64,000 nucleotides of DNA. It comes from Heterobilharzia americana. Its lineage: Eukaryota; Platyhelminthes; Trematoda; Strigeidida; Schistosomatidae. Below the pieces are notes generated by a model. The model saw nothing but the letters and a program-made list of their open reading frames with translations. It was not told where the DNA came from and did no database searches. Below are positions 50,074 to 63,204 of the stretch, one piece after another (the first letter of the stretch is position 1; every line of letters starts with the position of its first letter). The position numbers and the translations under genes were made by a program. The DNA lies in NCBI GenBank assembly GCA_944470555.2, contig CALYCZ020000197.1, positions 1 to 64,000 of the forward strand, read 5' to 3'.

Positions 50074-50358
50074 GTATACCGCTGGAATTCATTCGCCCAC
50101 TGGAAGATTTGACTGTGAGTGAACTGACAAGTGGACCAGTTTCACTTGAATGTGAACTCTCTCGAGCGCCTCGTGAGAAGATGCAATGGTTTAGAGATGG
50201 CAAAACTCTGAGTCGACTACCGGACAGAATTAAAGTCGAAGAGTTGGAGGATGGAAAGATTCATCGCATTGTCTTCCACCCATTGACTGATGAGGATCTA
50301 GGTGTTTATTCTGTCAAAGTGGAGAATTTAACGAGTGAAGCAAGGCTTGAAATGAAAA
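50074..50358 (+). CDS. Array B single-Ig exon, copy 3
   Basis: Protein identical to copy 1, with the silent CCG-to-CCA change at the early proline (about 50099) shared with copy 4. Confidence 0.9.
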
Positions 50359-50615
50359 GTGAGTTGCTAAGCACTATTGATATGATTCACATGGAACTTT
50401 TGATGTTCCGATGCATGACTGTGTAGACGCCGTTATTTTTGACGAATTGAGATGACTGAAGTCAATTGATTGGTGAATATTTTCCTCTAGATGTTGTAAT
50501 ATATGAGTGGTGATTTCCTGCAGTAGTATTGATTGTATATCCTGTAACTAACTGATGAGTATTGACTGAGAGACTAAATAAATAAACCTTCATCACGTTT
50601 TCCTTGAAATTTCAG

Positions 50616-51236
50616 TAAAACCAACACTCAAACTGTCAGAGTCATTCTCAGACAAAGTCATCATGAAAGCAGGAGAGGCAGCCGTCTTCGAGATCCCATT
50701 CATCGCCAGTCCGAAACCGAAAGTCGAATGGAAATGGAGACCGAGAACACGTCCCGACGCCGAGCTGGGATCAGCTCAGAGTCCACGGTTCAAGCCTGAC
50801 GTGGTGTCTGGACTGACGTCACTACCAGTGAGCAAGGTGAAACGTGAGGATGCTGGGGAGTACAGTTTGTTGATCAGTAATGAGTTGGGTGAGGTGTCGG
50901 TGAGTATTGAGTTGATAGTTTTGGACAAACCGTCAGTTCCGCGTAATTTGGCGGTGAGTGAGAACACTGGTGAGAGTGTGTTGTTCAGTTGGAGTGAGCC
51001 TGAATTCCTTGGTCTTCCACCGGGTGTTGATGTGAGTCAGAGCCTGATGTATGTGATTGAGATGCGTGAGTCGAGTCAGCGTTCGAGCAGGTCGGTGACG
51101 ACGACTAGTGAATTGAGCTGTTGTGTGGACAAACTGCAGGTGAACAAGTCATATGTGTTCAGTGTTGCAGCGAAGAATGAAGTTGGTCAATCCGATTTTG
51201 TGGAGACGAGTCCAGTTTCAACGAAGTTGGAATATG
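50616..51236 (+). CDS. Array B Ig-FN3 exon, copy 4
   Basis: Translation identical to the other four copies; same phase and signals. Confidence 0.9.
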
Positions 51237-54200
51237 GTAAGCTGGATTTGAAATTGTGTAGGCATGATTATATTATCTTTTGAGCGCACTGGATGTAGAC
51301 ATCCCGTACTAGTTCGTTGGAGATTGTAGTGACATTATTGGGAGAGTGATCTATAGTTGGTATCAGGGTTTAGGTTTCATGGATTATATTTAGTCTCGTT
51401 TGTAGGCTAATTGATCATGTGAATGGTGAGGTTTGCCTGTTGGTGTATTGGCGTGACTGAAATGTTTTTTGGTGTAGAAATTCATTGACTATGTGTATAC
51501 TATTGGTGAGCTGGACTTAAGCCGAATGAAGTGGTCTTCTTGTGTTTGAAGTTGTGTGAAGTAATCCTGAAATGGCTGTGGATTCTATGAATGGTCGCGT
51601 ATTCGTCTTTTATTCCTTGCCATAGTAATCAGCACGTTGAAATCATTCAGATTTGTCGATGTCCGTTCAAAGACGTAACAGTTGTTTGTGCAATGAACTG
51701 CGGTCTTTTATCGACGACAGGTTAATCTCATCATGACTACTCACTTTGGTGAACATCTGCAACCCACTGTGCTTGACTTATCTAGTTAAGTGGGGATGAA
51801 TACGTCTACACATCAGTTTCGGAGTGTTCAGTTCGAGTTAAGTGTTGTCACAACTGAGCATCATATAACTGCTGTTCATTTTACACTTTTTTGCAGTTTA
51901 TCCTGTTGAATCTTCTGTGTGTATTCTGTAAGAGGCATGAGTGTATAGTTACATCCTGTTGAATTGAGAGATGATGAGATTAAAATTCCTTCAAGTGTTT
52001 ATTTATGTTTACGCTAGGAAATATTAGCATCAAATGTGATCCAGAGCTGATTTGGTAGTTGAGAGGAACAGCTATTTGGTGGTGGTGTGTCAATCGATGA
52101 TGAAAATTCCCAGCGAATCAGTGCATCCTCACAAAACCAATCAATTTCAAAATGTGGTAGCCTGACAGGAGAATTCCCTATAACAGAGGAATCATTGAGA
52201 AACCTCATAGGGGACAATAACATTGCTGCCTATCGACACTGGTTTCATATCCTTGTAGACTTCGATGGACAACTTCATTCATCCTAGTTTGTATTTGTGA
52301 CAGTTGTAGTACTGTGATTTCTTTGGTATGGCAGCCATTTTGCAGCAGCCATCTTCACATTTATCGACATTGCTGATGCAAACAGATGGTTGAAGGTGGC
52401 TGATTAGGGTAGCAATAAGGCTATTGCTTAGTGGTTAGACTTTGTGACTGACGTTTATTTGTATGTGACAGATGACTTTGACGCTGAACAGCATCTTGAA
52501 CTAGTTGTAACGAACCAAGTTTTCTTTCGACATCCAAAATCATCGTGTCCATGTTTCTGGTTTTGGTTAGGAAAGCCATCTGAACTATTGGCCTGTTAAC
52601 TGTGATTGAGTTAACCCTGAAGACGATTTACATTTGAATGAGTAAACCTGATTGGAGCGATAGTGTGCTTGATGTACAAAGAGTTGTGTATACTTCATTG
52701 TCATAGAGACCGTGTGAAGCGCTCAGTGATAATAGTGAAATTCAGAGGTGATCAACATCTACATCTTATGGTTTCACAGTTAGGACAGCGATCCAATAAT
52801 CTGGAGGCTATGTCTTCTAGTCCTACCACGGAACTATCAATCTTCCATTTTGATGATCATCTCTTGAATCTATTGATGTGCACGTAAGCTTTCTTGAAAC
52901 ATAAGGTCGTGAGGAGAAGGCCATAAGCGAAGCTGTTCACTTGGAGTATGCGATATGCTAAATCAGAGTTGTCGTCAGTGACACAACTGCTTACAATCTG
53001 TGTCTTTATTGTTTAGAATTTGGTTTCCTGAATTAATAGTGTCTCGATTTTTTGTGCCAATATTTATGCTTGAAGTGATGCATTGTAGGCATCGTGAAAC
53101 TCAAGCGAACGTACATATTAGGGTTTTAAACAAATGTACTGCAGTGAGGTAGTGACAGACGACATCATCTGCTGTTGAAAGCAGTGTTGGCTTCTCTGCT
53201 TATAATTGGTGCTACTGAATGTTCGATTCTCTCACATTGGCGTTTGTTTGTATCGAGATGATAGAGTAATGGATTTCATTACATGTTGAAGAGTTTTTTT
53301 ATTCATAAACTGCCAATGGAGTGGAAACTTGGAGTTGTAGTATTGTTAGTGAATAGAAGGAGTACAAGTAGTAGTGACGTTTCCTTAGTAAAGGGAAGAA
53401 ATACGATGATATTGTCAGCGCGTAAATGCCAGCAAACCATGTTTGTGTGACCTATTCTGTAGTGAGATAGAGAAATGTGGTGATAGGGTTTTTGACCTCA
53501 TTATTTTGATATTTGTGCTTCCGAATGAATGAGAGGTGAAATAGAGGGTTGTCGGGCTTTTCTGTGTATCTGTGTCTGTGGGTGGATAGATGCAGGTGGT
53601 ACTTGTGGAGTGCACGAGTAGCTGATTGTGTGTATGTGTTCATGCAGTTGGTGAAGAGATTTTGTTATGTTTGAGATGAGGACAGAACTTTTGAGACATG
53701 CACAGTCCTCGGTGTAGAGATGATGGTGCTTAACCGAGTGACTTGGGAATCCTCTGAATAAAATTTGAATGGCTTGTAAAACTACTTGTCGTAGTCACTG
53801 AAGTTGGCGTGCACAGCTGTTGTTGTATACTTCACTTTCGGTTTTCCTAGTTCTAGAGGTTTGTCAAAGTCTTCAGTTTACATGTGCCATGCTTGTAGGA
53901 TTGTGAATTTCAGAAGGCGACTGACCAATGTGGCATGGATCGATGCGATTTCGACGTATAGTTTCCAAAATTGTATTTCTCTTACCTTTACTGTGTGTAT
54001 TGGACTGAATACTTTCTGAAAATTTGTGAGATAGCCGAAAGTAGATTTTCGTGAATGATCAACTTAGCGAATGGTTTGCGAATTGACGAATTGCACAGTG
54101 GTTATTTGCATTACCGATAGACAGATGAGTAGTTTGTGAGCATTTGGAAATGCAATTGAGTGTTAGAAATGGGGAGATGAAGCGTTCAGTGTTGATGAGC

Positions 54201-54763
54201 CAGGCCTCCAACGAGAGGAGCGACCGTCTAGTGTCAGGGTCACTGTGATCTTGTCAATGAGATTGGTTTCTAACTATTCACGTTGTTCAGCAGTGCGTGG
54301 GAATTTTCAAGTTTTTATTCCCAGTAGCAACCATATGCCGCATATTTTGGCATTTGGAGACCACCTCTATTGTGACTGTTGAGTAGACTCTTGATATTTA
54401 CTCCTTTTGACAATTAGGTTCGTACGTGGTTGTCTTGAGAAGCCGATGTGATGGACTTTGTGAGATTGGTCAGCTGAATAGAAAGCAATAAAATGTAGAT
54501 GTCAGTGTCGACTTCACTACCAAATTTTATGCTAATTGCAGTGCTCGGAGAGTATAATGAGCAGTGCATAATAGGGAAGACGGTGTCCTACGTGATAGGG
54601 GTTGTTTCTACAGTTCTTCAATTGAATTACTGGAGGCATGCACATACGTGCTTGCAGCTTGTAAAGTGAATGTGATGAAAAATTGTTGCTTGATAGAAGA
54701 ACGTTTTTCGACTGGGTGAGAATGACAAGATGAATGAGGTTGCAAATTTTTTTCATACACTAG

Positions 54764-55087
54764 GTCCACCACCAAGCCCTATCAATGTGAAAGCTATCGT
54801 CAATCCAGAGAAGGCTTCAATCAAGGATCAGATGATCGAGCTGACTTGGGAACAACCGAGTGATCAAGTCTCGGCTGCTGGACCAGTCACCAACTTCTAC
54901 ATTGAACTGAAACCGACAGATTCAACACGCTGGCAAGATGTGTCGGCCGACTTCACCATCACTGAGCCACACTTCTCACTTCCTACTGATAAGCTGCAAG
55001 AGTTTGTGAGTTATGAATTTCGTGTGACAGCGGAGAATAAGGCTGGTAAGAGCAAGCCATCAACAGCATCGAATGCAGTTGAGTTGG
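54764..55087 (+). CDS. Array B FN3 exon, copy 4
   Basis: Protein identical to copies 1 to 3; last FN3 exon inside the array proper. Confidence 0.9.
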
Positions 55088-57076
55088 GTAAGTTACGGCA
55101 TTTGTGTTGCTACACGTATTTCGCACTGACCATTTGTGACAAGTACACGCAATTATCGCTAGGACCGATTCTATTAGAATCCAGTAGGTTTTGAGCAGAA
55201 GTTTGCGCAAATGAAGATGTCGTTGAATTCGAAACTGAGCTGACTGACTTAACAGACATTCATGATTCAATACTCGGCCCCATCGGGATTAGCTAGTAGC
55301 AATGTAGTTATTGTGGATCACGGGTTAGGATGATAATAGGTATTGTGGAGTCAGACAGTGGTTGGAAATTTTTTAGCTAACTCATTCGTTTGCTGCGAGG
55401 ATGTGGTTTTGATGCAGTGATTCAGCAGGTAACAGCAGGTGTTGTTCTGGTGTCTGATGGTTCTCAGATGATTACAAATGTGATTTTGTGTTTTGTTTAA
55501 CGTTGTCAATTGCCAACTGAATGTATATGGATTGTTTCACAAGTGTACTACATCGACGTTTGCTAACTGATGGGTGTCTAATGGATCTCAATTCTCTGTA
55601 GGAAAACACGTCCACCTAGTGTGTGCATGGTTGGGAACAAGTGACAGGAAGCATTAGGACTGTTTATGAGGGTATGTGAAGGCGATCAGGAGCGTGGAGT
55701 CCATCATTTGATGAGACATGATATCTTGTTGTGTTTATGTGGTGACTAACCACTTAGTCACAACATACACAGGCGAAAGGAATTCGGAGGAAATGAGTGT
55801 TTGGTGAAGCTAGTTTACGCTGGCTGCTGTGCTCCGACTTCATGTTGGACCGATTTGAGATTGAATTTCAGTACAATTGAGATCTTCTCATCGATACATG
55901 TATGAGGATACTTTAATTTAGAAGAAGTGCTTTCAGGCTAGATAAGTCAGATGATATTCTCTCGGTTAGAGTGGAAGTCCTTTTTCATAATATTTCTGCA
56001 GACAGTGAACAGGTAGAGTACAACGAGGGTTTTATACTCATTTTCAATGAGCTGAATCGGTCCGATTGAATTCCTGTGCTGAAGGAGTTCGCTTTTCGCT
56101 GAAGTGGAGGGAATCCCTTTGTTTACCATCTGCAAAACAGTCGGTGCACATTCGTTTATGCAACTAACTGTATTGATCTAGATGATGGTGATTGTGTAGA
56201 TACATTGAAGCAGTGAAAGACGTCAAGTAGGTGGTGGTTCATGGTAGTTGACAGCTCACACGTTGACAAGAGATTGGACGAAATGTTTTCAGTATCTTGA
56301 GTAGTGTTTAGCATCTTGCATAAAAAGTTGGAATCAGTTTAGTGTCAGCCAATGTGAAAGGCTTCTTCAGGTTATCCGAAACTATGATTCATGCTGACCT
56401 GTTTCCCTTTAAATAATCAGTTGCATATATTTGGTTTGACGAAATGACACACAGAGGTGATTTGTCTAAAATCGTGTGTGAGGTATTTACGCAACACAAT
56501 TCGGACAATGTACTTGTCACATACGGTTGCAAGAAATATGTAAACGATAAAGTTAAGGAGTGTGAACATGGAAGAGGTTCAAGTGGGAAGGTTAGATTGA
56601 GGGTGAAATTCGCCGAGTAGGGTCTCATGTGAAGGCATACTGTTATTGTGCACATAGCGATGTCTAGAACTTCCGAATAGCTTAGACCTCGGAAAACTTG
56701 AGGATGCGCTCTGGACACACTTTGTGAAGAGGTCTAAGAGAGGCAGGAACATCAATGCAATGTGTTTCTCAATCGAGGAGCTTGGCTGTCTATTACCAGC
56801 ATCTATAGATCAATCAATTCCTTTGCTATGGTAAGTATGTATGTGATCAGATTGTCCGAAATGTGCAGCGTAAATACATTTCACATCTTCTTATTGTTTT
56901 CTTGGAGACCTATTTTCTATTTTCTATGTTCTGGGTGCGAATGCCCACCACGATTGCAGTTCGATGCTCACGATACTCAGTAGTCAGTGCATTTGACTGA
57001 TGGTCTTCAAACTGGTCCTCTAGGCATTCCGACCACCTACTGTTGGAGGTAGTTGGAAGTCGTATTTAACAGTTAG

Positions 57077-57115
57077 TCAGTCAGTCAGTCAGTCAGTCAG
57101 TCAGTCAGTCAGTCA
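57077..57115. repeat. TCAG microsatellite in array B unit 4
   Basis: 39 bp as elsewhere, preceded by a private TTTAACAG in place of TTTCACAG. Confidence 0.95.
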
Positions 57116-57533
57116 ATCTGTCTCTCTGTCTGTCTGTGTCTGGATTTCTAATTACAACAGGAATATCTGGACCTCCATTAAGCTTCGAAGCTTTTACCAG
57201 TGGCTTTATGCTAAGGAAGTTTATTTGTTGAACTACTGATTGGTTATTGCGACGTCATATGACTAACCGTAAAGTGGTGATTGGTTTCACACGATAGTTG
57301 CTTGAAATTGTAATGGAAGACATTTCACAAGATTTTCATGATCCTGTATATGTAGTTCATAGGTCAGTCAATTTATACTGTCGATACTTTTGTTTGGATT
57401 GTGATATGTGTTGTGGTTGTAAACAATCGTCTAGGCATGTGTAAGCAGACAGGCGAAATCCTGTGGTGATGACGAACAGCAACCTGAGACGTTCTTAAAG
57501 CATACCTAAAGATTTCTTATTTATTTTGTTCAG

Positions 57534-57818
57534 GTATACCGCTGGAATTCATTCGCCCACTGGAAGATTTGACTGTGAGTGAACTGACAAGTGGACCAGT
57601 TTCACTTGAATGTGAGCTCTCTCGAGCGCCTCGTGAGAAGATGCAATGGTTTAGAGATGGCAAAACTCTGAGTCGACTACCGGACAGAATTAAAGTCGAA
57701 GAGTTGGAGGATGGAAAGATTCATCGCATTGTCTTCCACCCATTGACTGATGAGGATCTAGGTGTTTATTCTGTCAAAGTGGAGAATTTAACGAGTGAAG
57801 CAAGGCTTGAAATGAAAA
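57534..57818 (+). CDS. Array B single-Ig exon, copy 4
   Basis: Protein identical to copy 1. It carries the CCA proline codon of copy 3 and one further silent A-to-G change (GAA to GAG after the B-strand cysteine, about 57616). Confidence 0.9.
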
Positions 57819-58027
57819 GTGAGTTGCTAAGCACTATTGATATGATTCACATGGAACTTTTGATGTTCCGATGCATGACTGTGTAGACGCCGTTATTTTT
57901 GACGAATTGAGATGACTGAAGTCAATTGATTGGTGAATATTTTCCTCTAGATGTTGTAATATATGAGTGGTGATTTCCTGCAGTAGTATTGATTGTATAT
58001 CCTGTAACTAACTGATGAGTATTGACT

Positions 58028-59083
58028 GAGAGACTAAATAAATAAACCTTCATCACGTTTTCCTTGAAATTTCAGTAAAACCAACACTCAAACTGTCAGA
58101 GTCATTCTCAGACAAAGTCATCATGAAAGCAGGAGAGGCAGCCGTCTTCGAGATCCCATTCATCGCCAGTCCGAAACCGAAAGTCGAATGGAAATGGAGA
58201 CCGAGAACACGTCCCGACGCCGAGCTGGGATCAGCTCAGAGTCCACGGTTCAAGCCTGACGTGGTGTCTGGACTGACGTCACTACCAGTGAGCAAGGTGA
58301 AACGTGAGGATGCTGGGGAGTACAGTTTGTTGATCAGTAATGAGTTGGGTGAGGTGTCGGTGAGTATTGAGTTGATAGTTTTGGACAAACCGTCAGTTCC
58401 GCGTAATTTGGCGGTGAGTGAGAACACTGGTGAGAGTGTGTTGTTCAGTTGGAGTGAGCCTGAATTCCTTGGTCTTCCACCGGGTGTTGATGTGAGTCAG
58501 AGCCTGATGTATGTGATTGAGATGCGTGAGTCGAGTCAGCGTTCGAGCAGGTCGGTGACGACGACTAGTGAATTGAGCTGTTGTGTGGACAAACTGCAGG
58601 TGAACAAGTCATATGTGTTCAGTGTTGCAGCGAAGAATGAAGTTGGTCAATCCGATTTTGTGGAGACGAGTCCAGTTTCAACGAAGTTGGAATATGGTAA
58701 GCTGGATTTGAAATTGTGTAGGCATGATTATATTATCTTTTGAGCGCACTGGATGTAGACATCCCGTACTAGTTCGTTGGAGATTGTAGTGACATTATTG
58801 GGAGAGTGATCTATAGTTGGTATCAGGGTTTAGGTTTCATGGATTATATTTAGTCTCGTTTGTAGGCTAATTGATCATGTGAATGGTGAGGTTTGCCTGT
58901 TGGTGTATTGGCGTGACTGAAATGTTTTTTGGTGTAGAAATTCATTGACTATGTGTATACTATTGGTGAGCTGGACTTAAGCCGAATGAAGTGGTCTTCT
59001 TGTGTTTGAAGTTGTGTGAAGTAATCCTGAAATGGCTGTGGATTCTATGAATGGTCGCGTATTCGTCTTTTATTCCTTGCCAT
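58028..59083 (+). repeat. Array B partial unit 5 (1,056 bp)
   Basis: Identical in layout to the start of the other units through the Ig-FN3 exon and 387 bp of intron. Identity ends abruptly after TTATTCCTTGCCAT at 59083. Confidence 0.93.
58076..58696 (+). CDS. Array B Ig-FN3 exon, copy 5
   Basis: Translation identical to the other copies. The next exon is the FN3 at 63205, so the Ig-FN3 then FN3 order of the period is kept although the intron between them is unrelated to that of the array. Confidence 0.9.
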
Positions 59084-62000
59084 GGTGACGAGTAGTTTGA
59101 AGGTTTTGATTTTGTTGGTACTTTCTTTATTTATTTCTTCTCTTCACGGTGTTGAAATTTCTGGCTTTTACGTTTTCGTACGCTGCGAATTTTTTCATTG
59201 TTGGATTTAGGGTGAGAATGGAATTTTTCTGGAAATCCATTTAATGAGTATGTGGCCAATTAATATTTGTGCAATGTGGCATCTTGCTTACATTCGAACC
59301 GTTCGACTAGGTTAAAATTGACGAATCGGAAATTTTTAAAATATAGTTTTACTGAAGGATTCGATTGGTTTGAAATTACTCTTTTTCTTTTGAATATTCC
59401 TCCGGTAAAAATGAGAGTGATCTAATCCCTAGAGAGACGTTTTGTTTGTTTGGGGCAAGTTCTTCAGTGGGGTACTTGGACAAATTCAACTCATGGAGGC
59501 GAATGAATACCGACTAGGTGGATTCGGCTAGTTCGTTTGCGTCGACGTCTCTCCTGAAACAGTACAATAAATTTGCAATTTGTAACAAATTGCACTGCGC
59601 ATATTAACATTTCTAAAAACCGAATATCTTTTAACTATCCAGCTCTGTCGTCTACATAGTGTCTATCGGAAACGAGACAATCAAGATAACAAGGTGTGGT
59701 CTCTGGCTCAAAATTGTCATGAACCAGCGACATATATTACTACTGTTTAGACCTCTTTGGTGTGGCTGACAAAATCAGTTGGAGTGGTTTGTAACTGATC
59801 CTGCTGTTCGGTAATAGTTTACTTGGTATTTTATGACACTTTTTTGTCACACTTTGGGATCTTAACCGGATGATTTCCAACAAAAACCTGTTGACTCCAC
59901 AGCTGGCTAGTTAGAAAACTGTGTGGTGTATGAAATGTCAAAATGGATGGTGCGATTTGTAAGTCATTTGTAAATTGATCATCCTGTCGAAGAAGTATTG
60001 AACTATGCAAGTGAATCTTGAAAGTCGTGTGATTATCTTATGAGGTATTCGGAGATAAAGTGTTATTTGCTCGGAACATAATCCAGTAAATAATTCTATA
60101 TTGCTATGTGTTATGTTGAAGCAGGCAATCTAATATAGCATTATATTGTACCAATTTTCACTTTTGCCTGGATCATCTCTGTCTTGTCAGTAAGACTATT
60201 TGACTATCAATCATGACTGGGCAGCCAGTGTGAGTACGACTAAGCGGTAGTAACGCGTCACGAATTCACAGAGTAGTTGGTAAAAAAAACCCTATTGATT
60301 GACGTAAAGTAGAAATCTAGTCAGAAGTCGGCCCTCCCAGCTCAGGTGGTAAAGCATCGGCAGGAAACCCGGTGGTCTCTGTTTCGAGTCCCAACGCGGT
60401 TAATTTCACTTTCAATCATCACCCATTATCAATACAAGTCTTCAAACCACTGCTATCTCAGATAGTCAAAATGATAATTTAGGTTTTCTGTTGACATGCT
60501 TGGTATTTTTATGGAGTAGCCCTCGTGTTGTAATTTCGAAAAGTCTCACTTTTGAGAGATTTCTGTTTTGGTGGATGCTTATTTACTTGCTGCGTCTTAT
60601 GCTTTTGTGTACTTACAAACTTGATTTTCACCAAGCTTGGCAGATGACGTTTGCATTTTTGAAGTAGATGCAATAGTATCGTAACTTGAGAATAACTCGT
60701 CTGTTTTCAGAATCGATTCCACCATGTATTAACATTAGAGTGTTAGTGCACTTGTTGATTAGTAAGTTTTTGTGTTTTTTTAAACTGTTTTGCTGTTATT
60801 TTATTTTGAGGAAATAACAGCGAGTTACTGTGACGTCGAGTAGACGATATTTTTGTACGGAAATAACTCCCATCTCATGCTTCAGTCAACTACTTCCGTT
60901 TTCTCATCATACCTTCTGTAGATATACTTGTATCCACTTTCAAATTTAACTTCACATAGTTAAATGGTGTTATTAATGTATTAAAGAAAAGATATTTTCT
61001 ATATGGAATGACGATGGTATTTTTCTTGAAAAATCGATTGATGTTCACCTACTTATGCTTCGTGTTACGTCACATCACATAGCTGACCGATGTTCAGAGT
61101 GTTCTGGAATAATTTCAGCACCGTGTGAGTTTCATTCTATGAATATGTGAGCTATAATCCCTGCGTGTTTGGAAGATCAATACAAGATTTTTTGAACCTT
61201 TTGCCACATAAATCATATCTTCCCTAACAAAATTACTGAGTTCTTACGAAAAGTTAAAATCTCAAGTTAACTCGTACAGAAAAGGAACTTGTTTACAAGT
61301 CATACAGATACAGCTATTGTATCCAGTGTTTTCATACTTCTCTACAAAGATGGTAAAAATGTCTGAGTATACATATTCATGTGTGTATTTTGTTTGTTGT
61401 ATTAACATGCCATGTGATGTATTGTAAATATGTACTAAAACTTGTTTATTCTCTAGTTTGTGCAAAATAAGTTGTTAGAACATGTAGGATTTATAAGGTC
61501 AATCTTTCCTTGTGTTAATTAAAAACCTTGTCAAAGTCGACTGTACGTCACGTTGTAAATTTAATTCACCCTGATTTTTAGTGACCCACAATAAGGACAA
61601 AATTAGAGTTTTGTTTGCCTCCGTATTTGCATAATAAGCGTTAGTGGGTGATGAGAACGATTGTTAGAGTTTAAAGAAAGCCAGGTAGGGTTTCAGTGAG
61701 ACTAATGCGTTACCAACTAGCCTCTCTTCCGACTAACCAACAAGATCAAACTGCTGATCTGGTTTCACTTTCAACTACATCATCGAAAGTTTTGCTTTGT
61801 TGTCACTTGAACAGGTGATATATGACTGTTCATAGATCATCTCAATGATTGCAAAGCTATGTATACTCACCACAAAAAAAAATCAGGCTGAATTCGAAAT
61901 GAGGAAATATCAACTGATAATGGATTGTTTGAACTAGATGAATAACATACATGGCTATACAATAACCTTGAGCGTCTCTCGAATAACCGAAAACAGAAAG

Positions 62001-63204
62001 AGGCGCAAAAACGACAAATGTTTATTGTCAAGTCGAACATTTGGTCTCGTTAAGCTCTACATTTTTCTGGAAAGTCCTTTAGTTAATCTGAAACACATAT
62101 AATCATATGGTTTTTCACGTACGTTCGGTACGCCACGATTGGCCGTGAAGGCTTCCTAGGGATTTTCAGGCTTCTTTGAGGAATCCAGAGGATATTATCG
62201 CACTCTATAACTATAACTGTCCGAATAGTGCATTATGGTTTCACCTATAGGAAGTAAATTCTTTGAATCATCTTCAAATTACGTTTAACAGGAGCAGCAT
62301 AATTATTAAACTTTGGAGAATTCGCCTAGTTTGCATTCTTTTTTTCTTAGTATCAAAGTTTGATATCGGTGTTTCGGAAATATTAGTTTCCATTTTGAAG
62401 CATCAAGATTTATTTGTGTAAATCTAAATCATCTCACTAGGCAGATTATCTCTAAAAACTAACCTTTATATTAAAAAATCGCTTGTTAAGTATGAATGCC
62501 AGAAGTCAGCATCATACGCATTTTCGACTACTTTGATAATAAGTAGCTAAACGTCAGACAGCAACTGTGAACGCTACATGTATGTACTGAAATATTATTA
62601 TTTGCGCTAAAATGTAACCCTTATGTTTCTTATACGTTATTTTCTTCTGTATGCTATTTTGCCGAATATCCTACCATAAAACGTCGAAGACTCTACCGTA
62701 TCCACAGCTGAGTTAACTACAGTTTACTTTATTTACCCTGTGCTTCCGTTGTAGCCCGTTGATTGCACTATACTCATATTATGCTACCTGACTCAGCCTA
62801 TCTTCATTTAGAATCCATCGAAACTAAATGGTCTCTTGCCAGTTTGGTATTCAACAATGAATGCAACGCAATTAAACTTATTTATTAGTTTCAGTACTAC
62901 ACGTTCCTCTTAGCGCTCACAAAAACTGATGGATTTCCGCATAACATAGGTTTATTAAACGGATAAGGTCTTTAAAGGCGTGAAATAAGTCTGAAATGTA
63001 GGAGAATTATCACTAAAGTTCCATGTTAATTAAGTTTATCTGTTGTGGAACTACATATACTACAGTTCGCAAATTCTACTTTGAAATTACCGCTGCATTT
63101 ATTGATACGAAATATTCAAAATGATATCACATCTTCCGATTATAAAATCTGTAGCTGTTGTAGTGTATAACGCACAATTTATCTTTCTGTCTTTCACTCT
63201 GTAG
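59084..63204 (+). other. Long AT-rich intron after array B
   Basis: Ordinary AT-rich intron without the T/G bias of the array. It holds a tRNA-like SINE head at about 60328-60402. No other exon is supported; the minus-strand frame at 61262-61465 has no features. It ends in a pyrimidine-rich tract and CTGTAG acceptor. Confidence 0.7.
60328..60402 (+). mobile_element. tRNA-like SINE head
   Basis: CAGCTCAGGTGG (60339-60350) resembles a Pol III A box, and GTTTCGAGTCC (60381-60391) a B box with one mismatch, at tRNA-like spacing. The acceptor and T stems do not pair properly, so I read it as a tRNA-derived SINE or decayed tRNA, different in sequence from the head at 23430. Confidence 0.5.

Larger units (their letters stand above)
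43572..50567 (+). repeat. Array B unit 3 (6,996 bp, 464-bp deletion)
   Basis: Copy lacking 464 bp of the first intron. The junction is at 44940/44941 and corresponds to loss of 37481-37944 of unit 2. A GGC shared by both break sites marks a small microhomology. The exons are untouched. It shares GCGTAAATGCC (near 45961) with unit 4, and GGAAGACACG (near 48142) with unit 2. Confidence 0.94.
50568..58027 (+). repeat. Array B unit 4 (7,460 bp)
   Basis: Full-length copy that retains the 464 bp missing from unit 3. It shares GCGTAAATGCC (near 53422) and the intron variants before the Ig exon with unit 3, but GTGTCTAATGG (near 55575) with unit 1. Confidence 0.94.
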
